DNA of 64,000 nucleotides, taken from positions 8,018,404-8,082,403 of the forward strand of contig WNKI01000002.1 in assembly GCA_015350385.1 (NCBI GenBank), written 5' to 3'. The stretch is from Aculops lycopersici (taxonomy: Eukaryota > Arthropoda > Arachnida > Trombidiformes > Eriophyidae). The position numbers and the translations under genes were made by a program. Every line of letters starts with the position of its first letter. Within the stretch, counting starts at the first letter, position 1. The notes beneath the pieces are model-generated. The model did no database searches. It saw only the letters and a program-made list of their open reading frames with translations, and was not told the DNA's origin. Shown here piece after piece: positions 45,594 through 58,600 of the stretch.

Positions 45594-48500
45594 CAAAGGA
45601 GAGTAGAAATCAAGACTCGATGGGAAAAAGTAAGGCACACATTGAATTCAAATGGCGCATTAAATTGATTAGCCGCACCCAGCACCAAAGCCGCTCGCTA
45701 GCTCGTGAGCTCTCTGTTTATTGGCTATATACCCCTGCCCAGTTAACAAACTAGCTCGCCAGCAGGTGAGCTGAGTTCATCATGAGCGATTGAGTTCAAA
45801 CACTCAGGTTAACAGCTTGGGGTTGAGTTTTACGCACGCGCTACCTTCCGGTTTGGATCCGATTACCAGATTACCTGTCCGGCAGTTTGGTCGGCAGTTG
45901 GGAGGCTGACTTGCTAGTTGACTGGCTGTTTAACAACAGGTATTTTGAAATATTGATTGTTTGTTAGCTCTCTTACTTGCTCGAGTTTCGAGTGTGAGGC
46001 TTTGATTCGAGGATGCAAAAGCGATGGAGAGGGAGAGAGAGAGAAAGAGACGGTGAGCTAATGATGAGTTGTTATTCGCACTCACTCACTGGCACTTGCA
46101 CTTGTTGTTATTGGTTCTAGTTTCAAATGAATAGAGATCCTCTCTCTCCCCCCTTCTCCCTTTCACCTGAACAAACAAACGATTGCTGCTATCGGGTCCA
46201 TCATTGTAAACTCGATTGCTGGCGCCATGCCGGACGGCCCATCTAAATCCAGAGTTACTTATCTGCCAATCTAATATACAATCTTGACTATTTTGTGCGT
46301 GTGTGTGTGCGATACCTGAACTGAATGCATTTGTTTGCATCGTACCTGTTCAGGAATCACCTGTTTACAAAGCTCAATGCATGTTTCTGGCAAATTTAAT
46401 CTCCAGTTGGACGTCAGACTGCGAGCTTCGTGGTCAACATTCAGTCGAGCCGAAGAGTTCTGGTAGCTCGCCGACGACGACGCTGCTCTTCCTCTTCGTG
46501 ACTGGAAATTTGTTTGTAAAGTTTGTATCTAAACCAATTATGTTGCATGGGAAGGTTGTTGTTGTTGCTGCTTGGCGTGGCGTGGCGAGACAAGATTGAT
46601 ACAGACCCTTCTTCTCACTAACTTGTGGGTGATGGTCTCCACCAACTTGTTGCCGGTGGTTCATCTCTCTACTCTACTTCCGCCCAGAGCGCAACGACAA
46701 TTTTGAATCAAGCTGATCAATGATGAGGCTGGTGCTCTTATTTGAACACCCTCCAGGTGAACTAGTGGTGACTTGGCCAGATTTAACAGGTGTTTCTAGT
46801 TTCTCCCAGCCTATGAGAGAAAAATATATTCAGGAAAAGTGACAGCCGGCAGAGAAACCGCTAGTTTCAATTGGCTCGAAGATTATGAATATTCAAGAGG
46901 AAATAATCATAATATTTATCACCGCCTCACTCCTCGCGTCCGTTGGTCTCGCTAACTCGAGCTGGAGCTTGTCAGCCCCGATCAGCTAGTGAGTCAGTCG
47001 GCAAGCCAGGCCATTGGGAAGAAGAGTTGAGCCAGCAACTTGGCTAAGTGGCTTTGCGATTTACAGAAAAAGATAGTGGTAATATCCGAGGCAACAACAT
47101 CAAGTTTGAGGACGCGCCTCGAGGCGACACTCTAATCCCTTGATGGAACTCGCCTGTCTGCATCTGCTGCTTTTGAATCTGAACTCACCACTGCCAACTA
47201 GTTGATTCTATCTCAGGCTAGCAGACTAACAGACTAGCGACAATCATGATGACAACCGCTACGTGGGATCTGGGAGGTAGTTTTGGTTAGTTCCGGTGGC
47301 TGGTGGTGGTATTAATTGCGGCGGTGGTGGTGGTGGTGGTGGTCATCGTTCGCGGTTTATCAGTGCGACGTCCATAGTGCTGTTGTCAACTCGACGCGAA
47401 TTTTGCGTCGAGTTGCGAGGGAGCGTCCGAAGCGCAGATTATAGATCCGGCTCATGTTGCATACGCAGCACTAAATGAAACCGAACACTTTTATCCAGTC
47501 GCTCCTCTCGTCTCGTCCACACTGACTAGAGTCCACCTGTTGGCCACCATTTCGGCTAGTTGATCGCCTGCCATGTTTGCCCGCCGCGATATGGATATGT
47601 TATGATGATGAGCAGCGTGATGCTCACACAAATTCCGTCCGTTGTTTTGGCCGCCGTCGTCGTCGTTGCGTGGCCATTGCATAAAATCGCAACCACCGAC
47701 TAAACGCTGGTGGTGGTTGTTACCTTTGTGTTTCGTGTGGTTACATGAGATGAGTGGCGAGCTTGGAGCACACAGGCGACGATGGCGGTGCAGTCGCCCT
47801 AGCAAGAAGCGTAACATCATCGGTCCCCTACGCCGGCCGGCCAGCAACAAGTAGCGGCGCTCTCAGCCTTTGCGTGTCTCGTCTATCCAGCGGCAAGTCG
47901 TTGACCTCCACGAAGCTCCTGCTTCTCTCGGTCTCTCCCTCTCTCTCCACCATGCTCCTTGCTGATCAGCCGCATCTCCATTCGCTGTTAACAACAGCAA
48001 CAACATCAACCACTAAAACCAACGGGCGCAAATTTGGCATCTCGATAAATTGTTGCCCCCACCTCGAGCTCAGGGTTTGCAAGCAGAATTTACCTCCATT
48101 GAGGCCTCCCTTTCGCTAGCCAACAAGAGATGTCTTCTCTCAAAGTTGGTTTATGTATGCTCAGGCTTAATCTCTCTCTCTCTGAGCCCGAAGGTTCCAT
48201 CCAATTGGCCAGCTTCTCCAAGTCCGAGTCTCAGTCCTAGTCTCAGTCAGTTTTGCTGTTGCTAATCGGCATTAGCATCATTTGTGGCCAACAGGTACAA
48301 TGTGTACTTGTCCTACTGTCGTCCCATCTCCTCCACTGTAAGTGATCTTCTTCCACTTCATCTTTTGTGGCTCCATTTTGGAAATAATAACTAAGAGCTC
48401 GTTAGCTCCTCCAAAACACAACCACCACTACCAGCAAAAGAACACTCTTGTGGCATCAATCCAACTTTAAAGTTTAGACTGATTGTGGGAGAGTTTGCGA

Positions 48501-50562
48501 GCTGGACTTGAGGTTGCGGTTGTTGATTTGTATTTAGTATTGTGGCCTGAGGATCAACAGCAACTCCATCCTCGGGGCGATCGGAACGAAGCAAAGCTAC
48601 CACTTTAGCTAGATTTCACGTTAGTAGCTCATTGTGCTGGCGGCGGCTCAAATCGGCGGCAACTTAACAAGTAGCAACAGGTAGCAGTTACTTGCGGTTT
48701 GCAGCGTGTGGTGGTGGCTGGCCGGCGCTTTGCTGTGCGCTTGCCGGGCATCCGGGTATTAGAGCTGGAGATTTCCTCTAAACTCACATGATGGCTTCGA
48801 CCTCGAATGTGAATCGTTTGCTCGCAAATTTGAAGAGCAACACCATTCTCCCACCACTAAGACTCAAATATAAATGGACTACCGAAATGTGAGCAAACCT
48901 CTGAGCAAATACATCATCGCGAACGCGACGACCAAACCATCGTTCATCGCGCTCGACTACGCGCACACTTGTTGCTCCAGAGCTGATCCAGAGCTTAATA
49001 ATTCTGTACAATTACAAGGAGAGCGTAACAATAAGGCCGCTATCGATTACCTGTTGTCTTCAAGAGCCACTCAATAATCTAAGCCAGTTAAGTCTATACT
49101 CAGTCTCAAGCTAACGAGCAATCGTCGCCATCGTCGACGTCGTCGTCGTCTTGGTAAACAATTTTTATCACAGTGAGTAGTTGTTTTGTTTTGCTCAAGG
49201 TAAATCTCTATGCCGGGCACAATCATCATCATTTTTCTTCGGATTAGCCTCACTGTGTTCCGCTTCGATAAACTCCACTTCACCTCACCTCACTTCACAC
49301 CACTCGACTAGACTGCAGCGGTGGTGGTTGCGGCGACGGCGGACGGGCGACAACTCTGGCTACTTGTTGAAAACTTCGATGATAATGGCAACGACGATTG
49401 AGAACTCAAGCGACCTGTCGACCCAAGCGAGTCGCTGGCAACGATCATGACTACGGCTCTGAGGGGACAAGAAGTTCCCCTCAGTCATCAGCAGCAGGAC
49501 CGTGTTGTATTCGGAGCGTTAATTGCACGACCGGAAGCAAACTCGGCAGCCTCGAAGCGCCGAGTCTCGTCTAGTTCTTTTGCATTCTGCCTCATTCGAA
49601 TCGTTGGCGAGAACTCTTCGAATATTCGAAGGGAAAGATGGAGCGTTATTCATTCAAGCTTGACGTTTTGGAATTTTTGGAGCTTAAGTTGCCGGCGAGC
49701 TAATGACTTGAACAAGCAGCCAGGCAGGTAAGCAAGTGGGCAGCGAGCCATCCGCTCCTGATTGAGAGTCGTTATCTTCCTTGCGAGTTTCTCTCTCGAG
49801 TCTCTCTAGTCTCTCAAGGGAGCGGCTGTTTGTGGGATAGCAGAGAGCCAATGAGGCGAAGATTGAGCGTCGATCGAGTCGACGGAGAGTGAGGTTTACA
49901 TGTAAAATTTGCATGTGTCATTTTGGAGTTCGTAAACTCACTGGCGATAACTTTCGTCACTCTCTTTGAGGCGCTAAAACTCACTTGCGGATGGGAGAGT
50001 CTTGCTGCTGCTGCTGATGATTTGCGCGTGAAGCGCCAGTTAGCTCGCCGGTCATTCAGTTTCGAGCATTTGAGTTAGTGAGTGGCAATTGAGTGGCATT
50101 GAATTCCATTTTCAGGTTATTTGAACGTCAAGCCCATTAGACTGTAAGTGTAAGTTTCAGGCGACGTCGTGGCTGCCCACGACGCCAGGGCATTGCGTAA
50201 CTCGCCCGGCCACTTGCGTTGCGCTGCATGGCCTGGCCTGGCCAACGGTGGTTTAAGTAAACTGGTTGCCAATAGTAAGCAAGGACATCTAGTCACTTAG
50301 GCAGTAGACTTCAAATTCCTCATCCAAGAGCGAGAGCGAGAGCGAGAGAGAGGAGCAACAGGTTGGTCGCGAAAAGCTCGTTGTGGTGGCGCCTACCAAA
50401 CAGTTGCCACCGTTTGACAAGAATAGTAATTTATCGCCACAACAAGTCGCGCGTGAAGATGAGAAGATGGTATCTCTAGTTCACATTAGCAGTTCGGCCA
50501 TATCATATTAGGTTTTTATTCTGGCTAGAGTTTACCTGGTGCGTGTGTGTTCAGCACTTGTT

Positions 50563-50582
50563 GCATCGCATCGCATCGCATC
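50563..50582. repeat. GCATC tandem repeat
   Basis: Four exact copies of GCATC in a row. Confidence 0.85.
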
Positions 50583-52820
50583 AATTCCATTGAGCCTGGA
50601 TCCTATTCCAACCGAACAATATATCGTCTTCGAGAAAAAGAAACCACCCAGAGCTCGGTGCCCCAAGTCTTCCGTTGCATCAGAGCTTGCGGAATATTCT
50701 AGTCAACATGCAGTATAACATACAAAATCTTAATTAAACTTCATCCCTTTGAGCTAGCAGGCTTTCCAGTTTCCACCTACCTGTTAATCTCGAGCTCGAG
50801 CCAGAGTCCCTAAAGCTAAAGCTGAAGCAGAAGCTGAGCGGCTTCATGCTCAGCTAATCCAACAAACAACTAAGGCCACCACCAACAGCTAAGTAGCAAT
50901 TGCGACGGCAACTGCAACGACGATGTTGATCCTGATTCTCACAATATTTGCCTTGGACTCGATTTGTCGGCCGCTCGAGTGGACGAGTTGCCATGCTTGG
51001 TACCTGAGACTGCCGCATGCGGTATGCAACATCAAGTGGCTCTGTCCACTCGACGACCGGCAACCGCCGGGCTTCTAAACTTGAGCTGACCATCCAGTTG
51101 GTTTGCGACCTGACTCTTCGTTGTTGTCGTCGCCACCGTCGTCGCGCGACACGAATTCAGATCAACGTTATATTTGCCAGCAAAAGTTGGTGGCTCGCCG
51201 TCTTGCTCTGGAGCTCCGTTTTCACTTGGCGCATTTGCTCTCTATCTAGTTCTTCTCTTCGATCTTACTTGATAGACTGCATCACATCAACTGGCCGACA
51301 CCAAGTCGAGACTGAACCGCCGACCGAACTTGGTGAAAAATATGACCTAAGGTGGCTCAGTTTTCTCGCGCTTGACTCATCGGACTGCGCGACTAGGCGG
51401 CGGCGGCGGCCTCGGTAGAGCATGTTGCGGTGACCATTCGGCAAGTGGTTGGCCATCGAGGTAGTCCAATGTTCACTCTGTTTCACATTCAATTAGACGC
51501 TTATTTGGTTAGTTAGTTACTCTGGTCTGGTCTGGTCTAGTCTAGTATGGTCGAGTCATTTGCCTAGTCGTTGTTTCAATTCGGCCATGTTTATCGGTTG
51601 CGCTCATATTTTCATTCTCCTGGTGCACATTCGAAGGCATACAGGTGCTCGATTGCGATTGCCTCGGCCCTTGTAGCTGAGTTTGCTGCACTCTCTATGA
51701 GTTTAGTCTTCTACCTACCTGCCACCATATGCTTGTCTCGTTTGCGTATCTGGATTTCGATTTGGGAGATGACTTGATAAACAAGACTTGGCAACCACAT
51801 GTATTGCTATCGTTCGCAAGCAACAAGTGGCCGCCCAGTACCACTTTGGGCGTCTGTTTAACATCAGGGATGAGCGGTGCAGACTGAAAATAAATGTCCA
51901 GAGGGTATGACGTTGTACATTAGCATTCTCAACGACTACTAGCGCCGCCGCAAGCAGGTATATTGAAATTGATTGAGTGGTACTGTGCTTCAACAGCAAC
52001 GATAGGTAAGTTGTGCGCCAATCGAATGTGATTTTGCTCTTGCTTTAGGTTAATTTGCATCAAACTAGCCCTCTTTTTCATGCTCGTTCTTCATCCAGTC
52101 GAGTTACAGCGATACTAATTTACCGGTTGAAGTTCCCTAAAGTTTCATATCTTTTCACCGCCGACTTGTTTTACCTGCAAACGATTAGTCACCTTTTTAG
52201 GAGAAAAGTTCATTTTCGATATCGTTCGAATCAAAAATCGCCCTCTCAGCTCTCGGTGCGCGATTTCGACGAGGACGGGAAACTGATTGCCCCCACTTAA
52301 CCTGTGCATTCTTCTAGTTGGCGATGACGATTTCCAAGATGAATGATATGGAAAATGTCAGACGATTCTTACCTTATCTTTGCATCTCAAGTCAGGCGCC
52401 TGGCAGATTGGTTGGGCAAAGTGACGTCGATGATGAACTGTTATGGTCATGATGCGAGCAGGATTCTATTCACGACATAGATCTACGGGTTTCTCCATTC
52501 AGATGGAATTGAAAATTTTTATATTTAACTTTGGTATTCGTAACTCTCTGACTATCTCAAGATTGTTTGTTTTATTTAACGGGTTATCGAAGAGACACCC
52601 TCCTCATTTCTGTTCATTGGTTTGAACAAATTATTCTAACAACATGGGTAGGAATTGAAGGAAATCAATAATAATATAATCATGATTCTAATCTATACAA
52701 TGGATATCACTAATCTGTCTTGAATTGAGGCCAATCTCCTCTCGACTGGGGTTGAGTTGAATCATGATTATGTTCAATTGAGTTGGCTCATATGGCTTGA
52801 GAGTAACAATCAACATTAGG

Positions 52821-53025
52821 TCAAATGGAGGAAATCAACACCGAGAACAATATGATATCAATAGAGAGCTCGACATCGGGGTTAATTAAATATGATTCAA
52901 TCCTTTTGGTGTACTTCTCAACAAATATCCTGCTTGTGCCATTGAGCTGCTGTTCAATATAGAATCCTTCTACATTTTTCATAAGCGCGCGCGACAAATA
53001 TTTGGGTATTTTGGTTCGCTTAAAG
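52821..53025 (-). other. Short coding-like open frame downstream of the GT92 gene
   Basis: An open minus-strand frame ends at TGA 52821-52823. It holds ATG at 52982 (53 residues) and extends upstream to an acceptor-like TTTTTCCCCTTTAAG near 53026. The peptide contains FYIEQQLNGTSRIFVEKY and INPDVELSIDIILFSVLI, which read like real protein despite the AT-rich context. No family recognised. It could be an exon of an unseen gene, a pseudogene fragment, or an accidental frame in the GT92 3' UTR. Confidence 0.25.
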
Positions 53026-53076
53026 GGGAAAAACTGGCATTAAAAACGTATGCCGGTCAGGTTTTCCCCCAGCGAA
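53015..53076. repeat. Imperfect inverted repeat, about 26-bp arms
   Basis: The arms 53015-53040 and 53050-53076 pair with small gaps: TTCGCT, a GGGGAAAA block, CTG and GCAT recur in the same order in the left arm and the reverse complement of the right arm. The loop is 9 nt. Confidence 0.6.
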
Positions 53077-53331
53077 CTATAAAACCCAAAATCCTTGTCC
53101 GCTAAAAGCTCTACGTTATTTCAATGATAATTTACTCGCTAACCTGACATAAGCTATGTTGTTCAATTCTAGCGAAATCTAATCAACAGGTTTCCTCTTG
53201 CTTTGAACACGAATGATGTTGTTGTCACTTTACTGTCTCAGTTTTGGTATCTCGACTATTTTGCTTGATTTCGATCACAATCTGGAGTTTGAGGCAATTG
53301 ATACCTGATCTTTACACTTAGCATCATATGA

Positions 53332-55614
53332 TCAATGTTTCTTGCTCACGCCTGACTTTGCAAAACTCGGCTTCAAGTGGTTCAATACTCGGGTTGTTCG
53401 CTTGATCATCTGTTGCTTGTACTTCCAAATCGTCGTATCCCTCATCGTGTAGACCCTAAAGTCATTCTTGCACGATTGCCTTAGAGGGCCAACACAATCC
53501 TTTCGGTAGTGTTGCAAGTGGGCCAGTTTTGTCGGAATGGAATAGGTGGTACATTGGCCAAAGCAATTCATTGGAAAGTGATTATGTAGTGAGACAACCC
53601 TTTCGGTGTTATGGAAACACTTGACATACTGTCCGGGTTCAGTGTAATTCTTGCTACGGTAAACGTGTTGCATCATATGCAAATAATTAGGTATTCCGCT
53701 CTCAAGAGGATCTTGTTGTTTTGGCTTCTCTTCATTGGCATTGTTGTTGTTGTTGTCATTTGACGGTTTGGCTGACGACGAGGAGGACGACGAGGAGGTT
53801 GATGTTGTGCCTAGTGGGCCGGCGAGATCATCGAAAAAGTAAACGTTTCTTACATTGTAAGAGGCGCGTGTGTAGTTTTGCTCACTTAATGACATTTGCT
53901 CAACTTCTTCCATCAGGTCATACCAATTGTGATGCGAGAGTGGCATTATGATCTCATCAATATCTAATAGAGCTAGATACTGGTATGAGTTCAAGTTTCG
54001 ATACAGACAATCATTGTAAGGGATCAGCTCGTTTTGGCGCTTTGCTGTTAGACGATTCTTCAAGTATAGATGCTGATATTCGGGCAAATTTGGCTGATCG
54101 CCTGGTAGTGTCAGTGGACTTAATTCTACAATTCCGCGCTCTTGATAATAATGCAAAACTTTGCTTATATTTTCGTGAACATCTAAATTGTATAGGAAAA
54201 TCTTGCCAGCACCTAGGAGATTCAATAGTTCAATCCACTCAATGAGTCTGACACTAATATCCTCATGGGGGAAATCTAATCCCTTGACACAAACGGCAAA
54301 CTTTTGCTTCTTTGCCGGACGCTGATTGTAAACTGGCAAATTATTTGTTATTGGCTGAGAAATCTTGCTACAATCATACTCAATATGTTTCTGCATCTTT
54401 CTAGCCGGTGTGTTTCTAGCCGTTGACATTGGTTCAGTTGGCGAGCCAATGGAAGCCACCGCAGCCGCCGATGACGACGAGGCAACAGGTGACATTGAGG
54501 ATGACGAGGAGAAGGCTGGTGGCATTGCAATGGACGCAGACTGAACTTGCTGCTGCTGCTGAGATCCCTCAATCTGTCGCTTGCTTCTAGCTTCTCCTCC
54601 AATTTCATCACCTACTCCGGCCGTCTCATCGGCCTCGAAAATGTCATACCTACTGGCAACCAAATCATTGTCGCCATCTTCAGGTAGTTCAATCTCCTCG
54701 ATGATTTCAATCTCCGGCGCCACCTCGACCAAACTCACACTATCTGGCACCAAACCAACATGTTCCTTTGGCAATGGACAGGTGACAATCCAAGGTTGCA
54801 ACAGACCATCCTTGTAGTTGCCCCATTTGGGGTACCAGGCATAAACAAATTTGGCCCTAGTAACTAAAGGCTTCTGCTTATGTTGGTCATTTGGATCGTG
54901 CAACTTAGCTGACCACAACAAACAATCCGTTGGCGGCGGATGAATTCTATCAATCATCGCAAGTATTCTCACCGATGGAAGGCCACCACGCCACCTGTCA
55001 TCATAGTAAGCATTGTATAGGTAATAGGTAGCTTGGTACTCATTATTTTCGTTTTGGTTTTTGTTGCTATCACTAGAAATCTTGTCACTTTTCTTTCTAT
55101 CACTTGAATTGTGTTTACCTATTGAGGTTCTATGTTGAGATTGTAGTGTTGTCGCTGTCGACAAGGATACTGTTGTAGTGAGGTTATATTTTTGGTGTTT
55201 GGCAACAAACTTTTGCCAGTGGATATTATTGAATTGCAAATCAAAAAGACTAGGGTAGTTGTACTGGCATTGCTTTGAACTTTTGCCCACCACCTGGCGC
55301 TGCTGCCTTTGCTTGCTTTGCTGCTCTAGGTGCAGATGGCTAGTGGCTGGCGGCTTTTGCCTTGGATTTGTAGAAATGGTCGACGACGAGATTCTTGGTA
55401 GTGTGACAGGTGGTGTTGGTGACTGCTGCTGTTGATGTGGTGGCTCTGGCTCTTGCCTTTGATCAGGATAAACTTGGGGCTGACTGGTGACAAATACCAA
55501 CTTGCTACCAACAACCTGTGGCTGTTGCTGATTTGTTAGCATGCCACAAATATACAATGTGGCAGCCACCAGCGATATTATCACAAAAATTCGGGTTAGA
55601 TAAATATTACGCAT
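53332..55614 (-). CDS. Glycosyltransferase family 92 (DUF23) protein
   Basis: 760 residues, single exon, ATG at 55614. Type II Golgi protein pattern: short N terminus, signal anchor at about 7-25, then a long Gln/Ser-rich stem. A conserved region at about 195-300 (YLYNAYYDDRWRGG, FVYAWYPKWGNY) precedes the catalytic domain at about 438-705. It includes FAVCVKGLDFPHED, RLIEWIELLNLLGAGKIFLYNLD, the YLALLDIDEIIMP segment with the DxD-type motif at 551-554, GQYVKCF, and HNHFPMNCFG. Family members such as nematode GALT-1 transfer galactose; the acceptor here cannot be inferred. Two low-complexity inserts stand out, at about 350-400 and inside the catalytic domain at about 603-635 (Ser run, then Asn run). 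Upstream and downstream are gene-poor. Confidence 0.9.
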   Translation of the reverse strand: MRNIYLTRIFVIISLVAATLYICGMLTNQQQPQVVGSKLVFVTSQPQVYPDQRQEPEPPHQQQQSPTPPVTLPRISSSTISTNPRQKPPATSHLHLEQQSKQRQQRQVVGKSSKQCQYNYPSLFDLQFNNIHWQKFVAKHQKYNLTTTVSLSTATTLQSQHRTSIGKHNSSDRKKSDKISSDSNKNQNENNEYQATYYLYNAYYDDRWRGGLPSVRILAMIDRIHPPPTDCLLWSAKLHDPNDQHKQKPLVTRAKFVYAWYPKWGNYKDGLLQPWIVTCPLPKEHVGLVPDSVSLVEVAPEIEIIEEIELPEDGDNDLVASRYDIFEADETAGVGDEIGGEARSKRQIEGSQQQQQVQSASIAMPPAFSSSSSMSPVASSSSAAAVASIGSPTEPMSTARNTPARKMQKHIEYDCSKISQPITNNLPVYNQRPAKKQKFAVCVKGLDFPHEDISVRLIEWIELLNLLGAGKIFLYNLDVHENISKVLHYYQERGIVELSPLTLPGDQPNLPEYQHLYLKNRLTAKRQNELIPYNDCLYRNLNSYQYLALLDIDEIIMPLSHHNWYDLMEEVEQMSLSEQNYTRASYNVRNVYFFDDLAGPLGTTSTSSSSSSSSAKPSNDNNNNNANEEKPKQQDPLESGIPNYLHMMQHVYRSKNYTEPGQYVKCFHNTERVVSLHNHFPMNCFGQCTTYSIPTKLAHLQHYRKDCVGPLRQSCKNDFRVYTMRDTTIWKYKQQMIKRTTRVLNHLKPSFAKSGVSKKH

Positions 55615-58600
55615 GTTGACGCGAATCGCGCTGCTAGCTAACGGGCTAGCTAGCTTCTTGTGTTAAATTTGACTTTTTTGTTTCTCTCCAACTTCCCTTC
55701 GGCTTGAAGTCGTGAATTATTATTATTATTATTAAACTTGCTCTAAATGTTTCAGGTTCTAGCGAACATGTTTGATCTAGTTGTTAACACAGTCTCACAA
55801 ACACAAAAACAATCACACACCTAAATCCTAAACCAAAATAATCCTTCCAACGCTAGTCAGGACCAAAATTTGCTTGCTGGTGGTAGTTTCGGGCTTGCGG
55901 TTATTTCTGATTAGAATATTAAGCGTGCTGTGGTTTTGTCTTCGAAATGGTGTTGTTTGCAACTTCGCAGCTTCTCGCTTCTCCAACCTTCATGGTAATT
56001 GTGACTTCATCTACCACTTTAATCGAGCGACACTCTCTTGTAAAAACAACAAGACACTAGAGAGCAGCAGACAATGACGAATAGCAACACTCGCTACCAG
56101 TAAAGTTGGCCGAATAAAAGTTGAACCGTCTAGCTTCTCCTTCTTCTCTTCTTCTTCTTCTTCTAGGTTGCCTTTTCCTCTTCCTTGTGACTGGTGGTAA
56201 CACTGATCAGCTAGATGTGATCTCGACCGAACATAACGAGTAAATGAGAAGCAGGAGCAACAAGTGGTTATGGTGATCATTAGCCATTCGCTTGCTCGCT
56301 CACTCGCTCGCTTGCCGGCGGCTTTTTGCTCTGACTTGCTGCCGCTGCTGCTGACTCGTCTTCACTCTCTCGCTGGCAGCGCCATTGGCGCCGCTGCAAC
56401 CGTTGTCGAGTGATGTGTGTGCGATGCCGTTGCCCTGTCTCGCTGGCTCCACAGCCGCAGTCAAAATGATCAGACGGGCGAGTCGAAACTCCAGTCCTAA
56501 TTTCCCCCTTTTTGCTCACTGTGATAGCATAGAGTCTTATAGTTAAAAAGAGGGGAAAAAGAGACACGGTTTTCTGGTCAACAGGTCGCTAGATGCGCGC
56601 GCATTCTCATCGCTGCGCCTTCGTACCGTTTATCAGCTGCCAGCTTTCAGCTTAAAGTGGTTGCGATATGCTAACAAGCAAAAAAGAGGGGAAAGCAGGA
56701 GATGCTGGTGCTTTTCCCCGCCAAAATGCAAACCCGATCCTCTTGTTACGCGTCTCGTCAGCTTTGCTGGTTGCAAAAGGTTGCTTGATCAGCTGATTGG
56801 TATCTTGCTAGCACGCGTTGGAAAACATTTGTTTACAAACATTCGCCAGCCATTTATTACCTGTAACTACTTCCACAACCATCTACTAATGAGCCTTTCA
56901 ATTAAAGGGAACCGGCTATCAAACGATTGCAAGAGTTTGTCCTGATGATGTGAGTGGGTTAATTCACCAATATCAATGCAACAGCAGCAACAACAACAAC
57001 AAAACCCCGACAACTCAGCCGAGTCTGATAGCTACTCAAGTTAGTGATGGCCACAATAATAACAATAATAAAATACCAGTGATACTATCACTCTGAAAGT
57101 GACGACAGAGTACAATGACTGTGAGAACAAAGCGGCCAGCGCGCGTGATGAATGGAACGCCATAAAAAGATACTCTTGATTGTCGACGGGTTAAGAGTTT
57201 AAATTTTAACAGAAGTCTAGCTTGCTGGCTGACTGACTGACAGGCTACAATTGGGAAATGACGACGAATAGCGAGTCAAGTTTCCTCTTCTTGAGTCATG
57301 GTATTGACGTGGAGAGAGGACTTCACAGGCCTAATCAAATCTGAAGAGTTATCGCGGGAAACTTTGCGGTCTTGGTGGCAGAATTGAATGCACGAAAAAG
57401 AAGAGGCTGAGCCGTCAAGATGAATAACGAGTTTGTCGTAACAATTGTCATCAGATTATTGTGAGGATATGACGGCCGAGTGGGGAGATTCAAACGTTGA
57501 ATATTCAACTCGTGGCAGAACCCCCAGAGATTTAACTACAACGGCAATCATCCCACCGGCCGGCAAGTCGAGTTGAGTTGTGTTGACGAGCGACAATTAG
57601 CTTGAGGGACCGCTTTTAGCTGTCGCTTAGAATTCATCCTCGAGAGGCCACTTGTTGATGAGGTTGACTGACAAGAAAGAGCATCGAGGAGGAGGATGGA
57701 GAGAAGGAGCAGAAGGGAGGCGAACGAGTTAGACGATGAGACGACTGGCTGACAAGATACTCTAGCCCTCAACGCCTGAGCTTAATCTAATCTTCGTCTT
57801 TGTCTCTGACTCTTTTGTTTTCCCTCTAGACTTCGAGTTCTCGCTGATTAGCTAGCCAGCTAGCTAACTCGCCAAACTTTCAACTCTAGCATACAATTCC
57901 ACGCAACTACCTCGCAGAAAGAGAGCTTATCTTGCTCGGCCTTGCCATTGTATTTCGTTACTGCTGGTACCATTGCTGCTGCTGCTACTGCTCAATATGA
58001 ACCTCAATCTGGAGATTTGCTGCTGCTTCTTTTTTGCAATTTGCTCACTTGGCACTCGGCCATTTGTACGCCTTGTCTAGTCGGCAGGTATTTTGCTTGC
58101 GATTTTCTCTTCTCGTGAGCTTCAACTCGAGCAACTCGCCGGCTGGCTTGCCGGCAAGTGGAATCGCGAGCCTGCGAGCAAGAAAAGAAAAGAAAGGTAA
58201 CGGCAGCAGTGGTAGTGTTTGTCTAATTGGGCGCAATTATAACACGACAAGAGTATCATTGTCGCTTCTGTTTTTTTGTCAATAAACTGCTCGCTTGGTG
58301 TCCAGGTAATAGCAGGCAGTTTTTTGAGTAAAACTACCTAAACTTGCGCGCGTCGCACTACTGAAGCCGCTCCACCTGTTGTTGTCATCGTCATCTCAAT
58401 GACTAGTTGCCGTTGTAGTTGTCGCTGTGGTTGTTGTGAAAAAAAAATTTGTTAATTTTAAAACCCGCTGAGAAAAACTTTCCCGAAGAGAGGATAAGAC
58501 ATACACTTTACACATCACTGCATTGCAACTTAAGATCTTAATATACAACAAATCTTTAACTAAACTTGGGTTTGGCAATCATTTCTCTGCCATTACACCA

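Larger units (their letters stand above)
43567..53331. other. Gene-poor region with microsatellites and a small gap
   Basis: Almost 9.8 kb without a recognised gene. Contents: hairpin 43768-43797, a coding-like open stretch from ATG 44186, (GA)n with a 20-nt gap at 45507-45593, (GGT)n near 47300-47342, GCATC tandem repeat 50563-50582, and an AT-richer stretch 52.3-53.3 kb with short coding-like frames and a long imperfect inverted repeat. Regulatory DNA for the flanking genes is likely but not identifiable by eye. Confidence 0.6.

Noticed and set aside
48874..49077. 67-codon plus-strand open frame starting at ATG 48874
   Set aside because: Composition is plausible but there is no homology, no splice context and no support beyond length.
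55326..55514. Second frame in the GT92 stem region
   Set aside because: Frame shadow of the Gln/Pro-rich stem.
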